DNA of 64,000 nt, taken from contig NZ_MPDJ01000003.1 of assembly GCF_001881565.1 (NCBI RefSeq), positions 615,679-679,678 of the forward strand, written 5' to 3'. Positions 8,887 to 17,123 of this stretch are shown here, piece by piece (the first letter of the stretch is position 1; each line of letters starts with the position of its first letter). The position numbers were made by a program, and so were the translations under genes. This DNA comes from Eisenbergiella tayi (GTDB lineage: Bacteria; Bacillota; Clostridia; Lachnospirales; Lachnospiraceae). The notes beneath the pieces are model-generated. The model saw nothing but the letters and a program-made list of their open reading frames with translations. It had not been told where the DNA came from and made no database searches.

Positions 8887-9837
8887 ATGGCGGCACCATT
8901 ATTAGAAGTGAAACATCTGAAAAAATATTTTAATACGCCGAAGGGGATGCTTCATGCGGTTGACGATGTAAGCTTTTCCATTGAAAAAGGCCGGACCATG
9001 GGAGTGGTAGGTGAATCAGGCTGCGGAAAATCCACATTAGGGCGTACGATTATACATTTGCAGGACAGTACGGACGGTCAGATTTTTTTTGAAGGAAAGG
9101 ATATTACAAGGGTTAAAAAGAAGGAGCTTCATCGGATTAATGAAGAGATGCAGATCGTATTTCAGGATCCCTTTTCTTCGCTGAATCCGCGAATGACTGT
9201 TGAGGAGGTCATCGCGGAGCCTCTTGAAATTTCCCATCGGTTTAAAAGAGGTGAGATACAGGATGAAACAGAAAGGATTATGGAGCTTGTGGGAATTGAT
9301 GAACGTCTGCGCCATTCTTATCCGCATGAACTGGACGGAGGCAGAAGGCAGCGTGTTGGCATCGGCCGTGCACTTGCCCTGAATCCGAAGTTTATTGTCT
9401 GTGATGAACCGGTATCGGCGCTGGATGTTTCCATCCAGGCGCAGGTATTGAATCTGCTGCAGGATTTACAGGAAAAGTCGGGAATTACCTATATGTTCGT
9501 AACCCATGATCTTTCCGTTGTAAAGCATATTTCGGATAATATTTGCGTCATGTATCTGGGGCAGCTGGTGGAAACCGCGTCTTCAGGCGAGCTGTTTGCC
9601 CATCCTATGCATCCATACACCAAAGCATTGCTGTCAGCGATTCCTTCCATTGATATTCATCATCCAAAGAAGAGAATTGTGCTTCAGGGAGAAATCGTAT
9701 CTCCAATTGAGCCAAAACCAGGCTGCCGGTTTGCAGCCAGATGTCCTCATGCGACGGAAGCATGTCATGAACCGCAGGAACTGAAAGAAATCTCCGCAGG
9801 ACATTTTGTTTCCTGCTGCAGGGTGGGTGACAAATAA
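8887..9837 (+). CDS. Dpp/Opp-type ABC transporter ATPase (DppF/OppF-like)
   Basis: This 316-residue partner ATPase has Walker A GESGCGKS (42-49), Q-loop FQDPFSSLNPRMTV, Walker B FIVCDEPVSALD, H-loop THDL and a C-terminal Cys-containing segment (GCRFAARCPHATEAC). The ABC signature reads LDGGRRQR: Asp150 occupies the place of the normally conserved Ser. This variant occurs, to my knowledge, in some Firmicute OppF-like proteins, so it is probably not a sequencing error, but it should affect the composite ATP site that this signature completes. The gene closes the transporter part of the operon and is followed 38 bases later by a hydrolase gene. Confidence 0.94.
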   Translation: MAAPLLEVKHLKKYFNTPKGMLHAVDDVSFSIEKGRTMGVVGESGCGKSTLGRTIIHLQDSTDGQIFFEGKDITRVKKKELHRINEEMQIVFQDPFSSLNPRMTVEEVIAEPLEISHRFKRGEIQDETERIMELVGIDERLRHSYPHELDGGRRQRVGIGRALALNPKFIVCDEPVSALDVSIQAQVLNLLQDLQEKSGITYMFVTHDLSVVKHISDNICVMYLGQLVETASSGELFAHPMHPYTKALLSAIPSIDIHHPKKRIVLQGEIVSPIEPKPGCRFAARCPHATEACHEPQELKEISAGHFVSCCRVGDK

Positions 9838-9875
9838 AATATGGGTGCGTCAAAGCGCACAGATGGGAGCAGAAA

Positions 9876-11150
9876 ATGGATAGAACAATGCGGGCAGGCG
9901 CCGGTAAAGAAGAAATCATGCTGATGGAAGCTTATCTTGCAATTGAGGATTTTTCCATTGTACACAGGGCGCTGGATGTAAGGGCTGTAATTATTGAAAA
10001 TGGCACGAAAATGGCTTTTGTATCCGTTGAAATGACTTCCCTTCCTGCGGAAGAGATAGAAGCAGTCAAAGACAGAATTGTTATGGAGGCGGAGATAGAG
10101 AGGGAGAATATATGGGTGTGCTGCACTCATACATTTTCTGCACCGCATCTTCTTCCGGATTTTATGCTGGCGGAAAATGACGGCATCGCCAAAAAGGAGG
10201 AATTCAGGAAGGCTCTTCAGAATGCGGCTGCGGCAGCCGTTATAAAAGCACAGAGCCGTATGGAGGCGGTTACACCGCGGTTTGGCAGCAGTTACTGCGA
10301 TATCAATATTGGCAGGGATGAAGAACTGGAGGATGGCTGGTGGATTGGCGAACACGGCATGGGGCTTGTGGATCATGAAATACAGGCGCTCCGGCTGGAC
10401 AACAGGGAAGGGAAGCCGGTGGCAGTTATTTTTAATTATGCGATTCAGTCTTCCGTATTAGATGGTTCCGTGTTAAGTACCGGAGGAAAAGGCGTATCTC
10501 CGGATGTCGCAGGAACAGCCTGTGATTATATAGAGCGTTGTTATCGAAAACCGCACCCGGTTGTCTTATTCCTGATGGGGGCTGCAGGGGATCAGGTGCC
10601 TGTGAAACGTACGGTTTCTGAAACATTTGTAAAGGGGGAACGTGTTCGGAAGGACAGACATGAGGAAGGCTTTAAGATTTGTGAGGAATTAGGAAGAACA
10701 CTGGGAGATGCCGTTATCCGGGCAATGGATTCCTCTCGGCAGATATCCGTGGAAGATGAGGTCCGTATGGAACGGAAAAAAATAACTGTGCCGGGAAAAA
10801 CGATGGATAGGAATCTTCATAACCTGAAACCGGTAAAAGAGTTCAAATATACGGAAAACGGGGATGTGGAGACGGAAATTGAAATAGCGGCTATTGGGGA
10901 GATTGCTTTTTTAGGTGTGAAACCGGAGCTTAACTGTATTACAGCCGCCGCAGTCAAAGCGTTTTCTCCGTATGAACACACAATCATAACTACCATGGTT
11001 AATGGTGCTTCTAAATATATGGCGGATAAACGTTCCTATGATCGATTTACATACGAGGCACAAAATTCTCCCTTTGCCAAAGGGGCGGCGGAAATATTAA
11101 TGAAGGAAAGTATATCGCTGCTGAATGAAATGCATGAAAACCGTTTGTAA
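9876..11150 (+). CDS. Neutral-ceramidase-like hydrolase (N-terminal domain family)
   Basis: This 424-residue protein without signal peptide resembles the N-terminal domain of neutral/alkaline ceramidases. It has an AGAGKEEI start, then DVRAVIIENGTKMAFVSVEMTSLPAEEIEAV, then a His-containing motif CCTHTFSAPH (in ceramidases ATHTHSGP, with zinc-binding His). Later FLMGAAGDQVPVKR matches the usual GxxGDxxP segment. The second His of the THTH motif is Phe here, so zinc chemistry may differ. Family members hydrolyse N-acyl amide bonds, but many bacterial paralogues have no known substrate. The GGGAGC site before 9876 supports the start. Its position after a small-molecule importer suggests an amidase or esterase acting on imported material. 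Confidence 0.6.
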   Translation: MDRTMRAGAGKEEIMLMEAYLAIEDFSIVHRALDVRAVIIENGTKMAFVSVEMTSLPAEEIEAVKDRIVMEAEIERENIWVCCTHTFSAPHLLPDFMLAENDGIAKKEEFRKALQNAAAAAVIKAQSRMEAVTPRFGSSYCDINIGRDEELEDGWWIGEHGMGLVDHEIQALRLDNREGKPVAVIFNYAIQSSVLDGSVLSTGGKGVSPDVAGTACDYIERCYRKPHPVVLFLMGAAGDQVPVKRTVSETFVKGERVRKDRHEEGFKICEELGRTLGDAVIRAMDSSRQISVEDEVRMERKKITVPGKTMDRNLHNLKPVKEFKYTENGDVETEIEIAAIGEIAFLGVKPELNCITAAAVKAFSPYEHTIITTMVNGASKYMADKRSYDRFTYEAQNSPFAKGAAEILMKESISLLNEMHENRL

Positions 11151-11172
11151 AGAGCAGAAAGGGCAGACTGAA

Positions 11173-13263
11173 ATGAAGAATTCTACAATTATAACGGAGA
11201 TAGACGGGCAGGGGCAGAAAATCGCTGCAGTCGTATTGGAATTCGGCGAAAGTATTAAGCCTGTGGATATGCAGCCGGATAATTATGCAGTGGAGAACCA
11301 GACGGTTAAAGAACTTCTGGTATGTTCCGTTCCGGAGTGGGAAAAGCTGTTCCGGCAGCAGCTTCCGGCGGAAAAATGGGCAGAAGAACTGTACAAGAGC
11401 ACACCGGAGCGTCAGCCGGCCGGAAACTGTGTTATCTTAATTCTGGACAAAAACAGGCCGGAAGCATCAGTCAAAAGAATGACGGGGCGCGGACCGGGAG
11501 CCAGGCTGGTGATTGCTTTACCGGAACTTGAAATCCGCCTGAAAGCAGAACAGATAACCGTTACGGTAACGGCTGTAAAGGATGCTGTGGCGGATAACTT
11601 TGATAAAGGACAATTTTGCTGCAACGACGGATATTCGATTTCCTATAATCTGTTTATTCCGGAAGGATATGATCCGGAACGAACCTATCCGCTGGTACTT
11701 TTTATGCATGATGCCGGCTCCTGCTCAGATGATGTTTCAGCCGCAGTGGTGCAGGGAAACGGTGCGGCTGTATGGGCTTTAAGGAAGGAACAGGAAAAAA
11801 GGCCATGTTTTGTATTGGCGCCTCACTATCCGGAAAAGTGTGCGGAGGATGATTTTACGGTTGGACGGGAAGCGGATGCAACGGTGGAATTGGTGAAGGA
11901 GCTGATGAAAAGATATTCCATTGACAAGAACCGCATTTACGGAACAGGTCAGTCCATGGGATGCATGATGCTGTGCGAATTGAATATACGGTATCCCGGC
12001 TTTTTCGGCGGATGCTTTCTGGTGGCCGGACAATGGAATCCGGAAACAATGCCTGCGGCAAGACATGGAAACTTATGGATTCTGGTATCTGAAATGGATG
12101 AAAAGGCATTTCCCATCATGGGAGCCTGTGTCGGGAGCATGAAAGCGGCCGGAGCCGAAATCAGCTGCGGTTCATGGGATGCACACAGTCCGGAAAGCAT
12201 ACAGAATGAAGCGGCAGAAAAAGTTGCGTCCAAAGGCGCCGGAATCAATTTTACATGGTTTGAAGGAGACAGTGTTTTGGAATCGGATGACAGACGTTTT
12301 CCGGGAGCCTGTCATGTCAAAACATGGGAAAAAGCTTATCAGGTGGAAGCCATAAGGGAATGGCTGTTCAGGCAGTACAGAGAAATCGATTTTTCAAGTA
12401 AACATAATATTTTGATCAGGAACACGGACGGCACCTGTTTACCTATGGATAAGCCTTATTATGATGCAAGGGAAGTGGTTCCGGGTGTCTGGCAGATTAT
12501 GAGCAGCGGTGATTTTTCTTATTGTATCGCAGGAAGGAAAAGAGCTGTTGCCATAGATACCGGTTACGGTGCTGGAAATATCCGTGTTTACCTGGAACAG
12601 CTCTGCGGACTTCCGGTGCGCTCAGTAATAAATACCCACAGCCATTTTGATCATACGGCTGACAACACTTATTTCGATCAGGCTTATATGGCTTACAAGG
12701 CTGTTTTGCTGGCAACGATTCCCTTCGCAAGCTTTGCAGGGATCGATTTCTGGGAGAAAGATTATGAGCGGATCGGAGTTGGAGAAGGATTTATCTGTGA
12801 TCTTGGAGATAAGGCTCTGGAAATTTTTGATATCCCCGATCATACGGAGGATGGCATTGCAATATTGGACAGGGCGGACAGGATCCTTTTTACGGGGGAT
12901 GAATTTATGGCCTTCGGTAAAATCCTGAGCCATGCCAGTCTGGCGGAATTCTATGGCTATACTCAGAAACTGCTGGGGCACAGGAGTGAGTTTGATACAA
13001 TCTGCGCCGGAGGAGGCGTATTCCCTGTTACTTTGCTTGAAAATTATGATAAATGTGCGGAATATATTTTAAGCGGACATCAGGGTGAAGTCTTTGATGG
13101 GAATGCCCCGCGGCCGGGAAAACTTCCGCCGGGGCCAAACGGAGAGATCGTATATGACAGGATGATGCCGCATTTTGGAGACGGCGGAGCGGGAAAAATG
13201 GGAATAACGGAAAGGAAAATGTACAGCATGGAATATGCAGGTGCTAAGATAGTATATGAATAA
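11173..13263 (+). CDS. Fusion: Ig-like N-domain, alpha/beta esterase and metallo-beta-lactamase fold
   Basis: This 696-residue protein has three parts. Residues 1-140 are beta-rich, resembling the Ig-like domain of bacterial esterases. Residues about 150-400 form an alpha/beta hydrolase (YNLFIPEGYDPERTYPLVLFMHDAG; nucleophile Ser261 in GQSMG; probable late His in ACH, His381). Residues about 430-640 form a metallo-beta-lactamase domain with THSHFDH (His489, His491, Asp493, His494), DHTED (His557) and FTGDE (Asp576). The segment expected to hold the last metal ligand (usually PGHG) reads CAGGG around residue 611, so one His seems missing. I chose the ATG at 11173; a longer frame starts inside the upstream gene. 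No signal peptide is seen. It may carry out two successive hydrolyses on one substrate. Confidence 0.75.
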   Translation: MKNSTIITEIDGQGQKIAAVVLEFGESIKPVDMQPDNYAVENQTVKELLVCSVPEWEKLFRQQLPAEKWAEELYKSTPERQPAGNCVILILDKNRPEASVKRMTGRGPGARLVIALPELEIRLKAEQITVTVTAVKDAVADNFDKGQFCCNDGYSISYNLFIPEGYDPERTYPLVLFMHDAGSCSDDVSAAVVQGNGAAVWALRKEQEKRPCFVLAPHYPEKCAEDDFTVGREADATVELVKELMKRYSIDKNRIYGTGQSMGCMMLCELNIRYPGFFGGCFLVAGQWNPETMPAARHGNLWILVSEMDEKAFPIMGACVGSMKAAGAEISCGSWDAHSPESIQNEAAEKVASKGAGINFTWFEGDSVLESDDRRFPGACHVKTWEKAYQVEAIREWLFRQYREIDFSSKHNILIRNTDGTCLPMDKPYYDAREVVPGVWQIMSSGDFSYCIAGRKRAVAIDTGYGAGNIRVYLEQLCGLPVRSVINTHSHFDHTADNTYFDQAYMAYKAVLLATIPFASFAGIDFWEKDYERIGVGEGFICDLGDKALEIFDIPDHTEDGIAILDRADRILFTGDEFMAFGKILSHASLAEFYGYTQKLLGHRSEFDTICAGGGVFPVTLLENYDKCAEYILSGHQGEVFDGNAPRPGKLPPGPNGEIVYDRMMPHFGDGGAGKMGITERKMYSMEYAGAKIVYE

Positions 13264-13855
13264 AGAACAAAATGTAAGGATGACGGAGAAAACCGGAATT
13301 CAGAATCTGGATATAAGAATTGCCATTGCCGTAGTTATTTGTTTTTTATCTGCAACCGCATGTAGTGAATTGGGTTTCAAATTTACATATGGAGAAATGC
13401 ATTTGGAAATATTACAGAAGATGACCGCATGCATAGCCTGTCTGCTCTGCGTTCAGGATAATACGAAAATAAGCAGGAAGGCCGGTGTGAACCGTATGAT
13501 TATCACAGCAATCGGAGGCATTATCGGTATTGGCGCTGCTGCTGCTGATAATGCAGTCGGAAATCCATGGTTTATGACGGTGCTTATATTCGTTGGTATT
13601 TTACTTACACTGCTGCTGTGTAAGATGGCAAAGGTACCATATATTAATGCAAGAATCGGAGGAGTGACATTCATACTGGTTTCTTGTACCTTCTCAGGAA
13701 ATGCCAGAATTTTTTACGCGGTGTTCCGTTTTATATCCACATTCTACGGAGTTTTGGTAGTATTGCTTGTTTCCTGGTTTTTTCAGAAATTTATTCTGGA
13801 TGCCAGCGGAGAACATTGTAAATTACTGAAAAATACGGGGAAACATGCGGCGTGA
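13256..13855 (+). CDS. Small membrane protein, aromatic-acid-exporter-like
   Basis: This 199-residue integral membrane protein has a short polar N-terminus and about five or six hydrophobic segments. The opening (NLDIRIAIAVVICFLSATACSEL) and the later GGVTFILVSC segment resemble the N-terminal membrane domain of ArAE/FUSC-type aromatic-acid exporters, but the cytoplasmic C-terminal domain is absent. It overlaps the preceding fusion gene by eight bases (ATGAATAA), so the two are translationally coupled. As last gene of the operon it could export an acidic product of the hydrolases. The family call rests on pattern resemblance only. Confidence 0.55.
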   Translation: MNKEQNVRMTEKTGIQNLDIRIAIAVVICFLSATACSELGFKFTYGEMHLEILQKMTACIACLLCVQDNTKISRKAGVNRMIITAIGGIIGIGAAAADNAVGNPWFMTVLIFVGILLTLLLCKMAKVPYINARIGGVTFILVSCTFSGNARIFYAVFRFISTFYGVLVVLLVSWFFQKFILDASGEHCKLLKNTGKHAA

Positions 13856-14407
13856 AGAAGAGTAAAAATCAATAATTATATATAGGTAACAATCCGATAT
13901 ACAGGATTCAGAATAAAGTCCCTGGAAATTATTTTTCCAGGGCTTTATTTTAAAATGACTGTAACAAAAGTTTATTTGAAGGTTTGGTAATTCAAAGCTG
14001 TTTTTCCATTTTCGTCCGGTCTCCTGCAAAACTCATGATAAATTTTCCTGAAATTCAACCGATAATATAAGTAGCCAATTAATGGAAGCATACTTCACAT
14101 CATACGGAAACCAACAGTTCTGTATAAGAATAAAAACAGCATCACTCGCATAAAATACGCATTTTACTTGTAAATACAGGCAGATTCTGTTATAAAGAAA
14201 ACAGCATTTCCGGGGCATGCTCCGGGATTTTAACTTTTTTTCACAAAGAAATCATATCGTTAATAGAAAATCAGGCAGGTATATGATAAAATAAAAAGAT
14301 AAATGCTGTTTTAAATCATCATCAGCTTCAGTAAAGGCAGGACAGGGTTATGCCGGAAAAGTTCTGCGCAGACAGTGTATAAGAGAAAAGAGAGGTCAGT
14401 ATTCATA
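13856..14407. other. 552-base non-coding gap after the LysR-linked operon
   Basis: The gap begins with a terminator (13920-13953). The rest is AT-rich, with only short open frames that lack ribosome sites. No riboswitch consensus was recognised before the HPt gene; in particular no c-di-GMP-I or -II pattern was found. Around 14280-14302 there are -10-like AT-rich stretches, but no convincing -35 pairing. Confidence 0.5.
13920..13953 (+). terminator. Rho-independent terminator of the esterase/Dpp operon
   Basis: CCCTGGAAA / TTTCCAGGG, a perfect 9-bp stem with loop TTATT, followed by CTTTATTTTA. It lies 65 bases after the last operon gene and marks the operon end. Confidence 0.85.
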
Positions 14408-14791
14408 ATGACAGTGAAAGAATGTTATGAATGTCTTGGGGCGGACTATGAGGATGTGAGCTGCCGTTTGAGGTCAGAGGAAAGAATCTTGAAATTTTTA
14501 AAAATGGTATTGAAGGATACCAGTTTTAAGGATTTGTGTGACGCCATGGAAGAGCAGGACTACGAAAAAGCCTTTCGTGCCGTTCATACGCTGAAAGGGG
14601 TATTGCTGAACCTGGGATTGACCGTACAGGGAAGATATGCGGCGGCTCTCACGGAAGCGCTGCGCGGCAGACAGGAAAATGAGGAAATAAAGCCATTGTT
14701 TACGCAGCTGGTTTCCAGCTACGGGGAAATGTGCAGTGCTATAAAGGAACTCGCAGAGACTTCAGAGACGGGAGGCATCCAGAATGGATAA
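14408..14791 (+). CDS. Histidine phosphotransfer (HPt) protein
   Basis: This 127-residue cytoplasmic helical protein has the HPt motif AVHTLKGVLLNLG, with the phospho-accepting His at residue 60. The start chosen is the ATG at 14408, preceded by an AGAGAGG site; upstream codons add an unlikely extension. It overlaps by 8 bases the gene for a REC-HD-GYP-GGDEF protein, so it is likely its phospho-donor or a regulator of its receiver domain. No histidine kinase of the phosphorelay type lies nearby, so the donor to this HPt must come from elsewhere. Confidence 0.9.
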   Translation: MTVKECYECLGADYEDVSCRLRSEERILKFLKMVLKDTSFKDLCDAMEEQDYEKAFRAVHTLKGVLLNLGLTVQGRYAAALTEALRGRQENEEIKPLFTQLVSSYGEMCSAIKELAETSETGGIQNG

Positions 14792-16862
14792 GAGCAACAA
14801 AATTCTGATTGTAGATGATTCGGAAATCAACCGTTCTTTACTGGCGGATATGCTTTCCGCGGATTACAGTCTGCTGGAGGCTTCCAACGGCCTTGAGGCA
14901 ATGGTGCTGATTAACCAGTACCATTCCGAATTGTCCATGGTGCTGCTGGATATCGTCATGCCGGAAATGGACGGATTTGAGGTGCTTGCTTCCATGAACG
15001 GGGCAGGACTGCTGGAACGTCTTCCTGTCATCATGATTTCTGCAGAAACCTCTTCCGCATATATTGATCATGCCTATGAGCTCGGAGCGGCGGAATATAT
15101 CAGCCGTCCGTTTGATGAGCAGACGGTAAAGCGCCGTGTTAAAAATACCATTACTCTTTATTCCAAGCAGAAGACTCTGGAAAACCTGGTGACGGAGCAA
15201 ATCCTGGAAAAAGAAAAAAGCAACCTGGTCATGATAGAAATCCTCAGCCATATCGTGGAATTCCGTAACGGTGAGAGCGGCCTTCACGTCCTGCATATAC
15301 GGATTATCACCGAGGCGCTGCTGAAGCAGCTGGCAAAGCGGACCAACCGGTATAACCTGAATGCGAAACAGATCAATCTGATTTCCAATGTGTCCGCGCT
15401 TCATGATATAGGGAAGATTTCCATACCGGAGGAGATTTTAAACAAGCCGGGCAGACTGACGCCGGAGGAATACGAAATTATCAAGACCCACAGCGTTATC
15501 GGGGCCGAGATGCTGGAAAACGTGCCTTATTACCAGGATGAGGAACTGGTGCGTATGGCGAGAGATATCTGCCGCTGGCATCATGAGAGATATGACGGGA
15601 GTGGATATCCGGATGGTTTAAAGGGGGATGATATCCCCATTTCAGCGCAGGTGGTGGCTCTGGCAGATGTTTATGACGCCCTGACCAGCCGAAGGGTTTA
15701 TAAGCCTGCCTATTCCCATGAAGAGGCCCTGCGTATGATCATGGACGGTGAGTGTGGGGCATTCAGTCCTTTATTGCTGGAGTGTTTATGCAGTGTGAAG
15801 CCATATCTGGAAAGGGAACTGCATGTGCGTTCCGCAGGGGGGATATCCAAGATGGAACTGCAGGATATGACCCGCAGCCTGATTCAGAGCAGCAACGCTT
15901 CTAACCGTACTCTGGCATTGCTGGAGCAGGAAAGGACGAAATACCAGTTTTTTGCTTCGATGTCCAAGGAGATCCAGTTTGAGTATTCAGGAAGCTCCGA
16001 CGTGCTGACCGTTTCCGACTGGGGCGCCGAGCAGCTGGGAGTGAGTTCCGTCCTTGTACATCCGGGCAGAAACAAGGAAATTTACAAAATATTTACAAGA
16101 GAGGATTTTGTTGATCTGAGGAACCGTCTGAGCAGCGCCAAACCGGAGGATCCTATTGTTACCTGTACCTATCGCATCAATGTACAGGGCAGCCCGAGGT
16201 GGTGCAAGGTTATAGCCAGGCCGCTTTGGGTGATGGAAGAAACAAACGAGCTGACTGGGATGATCGGTAAATTAATCGATATCCATGAGGAACATATAGA
16301 ACTGGACCGGCTGAAACAGATAGCCCGTTATGATTCCCTGACAGGGCTTTATAACCGTGCTTATGCCTGCAAGGCCATAGAAGAGGCACTGAAGGAAAGC
16401 AGGGCGGAAAATAAAAAATTCGCATTGCTGCTTTTGGATTTGGATTATTTTAAAAATGCGAATGACCAGTACGGGCATCAGTTCGGTGATCGGGTGCTGG
16501 AGGAAGTGGCGATAAAGGTGCGCAACAGCGTGCGTGCAAATGATATCTGTGCCCGCATCGGAGGCGATGAATTCCTGATTTTTATGGAATACAAGGATAA
16601 CATAGAGCTTCTGGTAGACAGGGTTTATCAGGCTATTGGCGGCCGGTATGAGAATTTTGTTATCGCTGCAAGCATGGGGGTGGCGCTTGCACCGGAGAAC
16701 GGAATGGGTTATGATCTGCTTTTCCTCCATGCGGATAAAGCTTTATATGCCGCTAAGAAAAATGGAAGAAGTCATTATTGTTTTTATGATGATTCCATGC
16801 AGGATCTTCTTTCTGTGCTGTCACGGGTTGATGACGTGGACAGCGGAGCCGGCAGAAGATAA
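14784..16862 (+). CDS. Response regulator with HD-GYP, PAS-like and GGDEF domains
   Basis: This 692-residue cytoplasmic c-di-GMP enzyme has a receiver domain (1-120, phospho-acceptor Asp56 in LLDIVMP). An HD-GYP phosphodiesterase domain follows (about 145-345) with His207-Asp208 and the GYP at 274-276 intact. A PAS-like region spans 385-500, and a GGDEF domain 510-680 has GGDEF at 593-597 and an upstream RxxD inhibitory site (Arg584, Asp587). It therefore appears able both to make and to degrade c-di-GMP, with phosphorylation and the PAS region selecting the direction. The gene overlaps the HPt gene by 8 bases. HD-GYP plus GGDEF in one receiver protein is uncommon but known. Confidence 0.93.
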   Translation: MDKSNKILIVDDSEINRSLLADMLSADYSLLEASNGLEAMVLINQYHSELSMVLLDIVMPEMDGFEVLASMNGAGLLERLPVIMISAETSSAYIDHAYELGAAEYISRPFDEQTVKRRVKNTITLYSKQKTLENLVTEQILEKEKSNLVMIEILSHIVEFRNGESGLHVLHIRIITEALLKQLAKRTNRYNLNAKQINLISNVSALHDIGKISIPEEILNKPGRLTPEEYEIIKTHSVIGAEMLENVPYYQDEELVRMARDICRWHHERYDGSGYPDGLKGDDIPISAQVVALADVYDALTSRRVYKPAYSHEEALRMIMDGECGAFSPLLLECLCSVKPYLERELHVRSAGGISKMELQDMTRSLIQSSNASNRTLALLEQERTKYQFFASMSKEIQFEYSGSSDVLTVSDWGAEQLGVSSVLVHPGRNKEIYKIFTREDFVDLRNRLSSAKPEDPIVTCTYRINVQGSPRWCKVIARPLWVMEETNELTGMIGKLIDIHEEHIELDRLKQIARYDSLTGLYNRAYACKAIEEALKESRAENKKFALLLLDLDYFKNANDQYGHQFGDRVLEEVAIKVRNSVRANDICARIGGDEFLIFMEYKDNIELLVDRVYQAIGGRYENFVIAASMGVALAPENGMGYDLLFLHADKALYAAKKNGRSHYCFYDDSMQDLLSVLSRVDDVDSGAGRR

Positions 16863-16870
16863 AAGCAGTA

Positions 16871-16899
16871 TTGACAATCCGTACCTGTATTGCTATACT
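16871..16899 (+). promoter_or_regulatory. Consensus promoter for the TetM-like gene
   Basis: TTGACA (16871-16876), a 17-base spacer, then TATACT (16894-16899). This near-perfect sigma-70-type promoter starts transcription about 25 bases before a leader peptide with a strong ribosome site. Confidence 0.85.
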
Positions 16900-16931
16900 G
16901 TTACCAATAAACAAAAGGAGGCTGATATTAT

Positions 16932-16994
16932 ATGAGAAAAACTTTATCACATGGGAATTTCATAAACATTAAGTCAGCCTGCTATGTGAGATAA
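16932..16994 (+). CDS. 20-residue leader peptide of the TetM-like gene
   Basis: The peptide is MRKTLSHGNFINIKSACYVR. It has a strong AAAGGAGG site 10 bases before the ATG and sits between a consensus promoter and an intrinsic terminator. This promoter, leader and terminator arrangement matches the transcriptional attenuation described for tet(M)-type ribosomal protection genes, where ribosome stalling or slowing changes read-through. The peptide has no recognisable function of its own; the role is inferred from position. Confidence 0.7.
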   Translation: MRKTLSHGNFINIKSACYVR

Positions 16995-17021
16995 GTAAGA
17001 GCGTTTTATCGTGAACTTTTT

Positions 17022-17049
17022 AACCACAGTTTCAGACTGTGGTTTTTTT
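17022..17049 (+). terminator. Attenuator terminator before the TetM-like gene
   Basis: AACCACAGT / ACTGTGGTT form a perfect 9-bp stem with loop TTCAG, followed by a run of seven T. It lies between the leader peptide and the main gene, so read-through must be regulated for the GTPase to be made. Confidence 0.85.
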
Positions 17050-17118
17050 GTACGCTTTTTACCGCAGGCAGGCATTCCGTTCCCATAAAAGGAATGTAAA
17101 ACTGACTGGAAAGCGTAT
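17050..17118 (+). promoter_or_regulatory. Possible ribosome-site-masking stem before the TetM-like gene
   Basis: GTACGCTTT (17050-17058) can pair with AAAGCGTAT (17110-17118), covering part of the GGAAAG ribosome site at 17108-17113. Between the arms is a small CATTCC / GGAATG hairpin. Translation could thus also be controlled. This is inferred from complementarity alone. Confidence 0.4.
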
Positions 17119-17123
17119 AATAT

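Noticed and set aside
14220..14407. Possible c-di-GMP riboswitch before the HPt and c-di-GMP genes
   Set aside because: No match to the conserved cores of c-di-GMP-I or c-di-GMP-II riboswitches was found.
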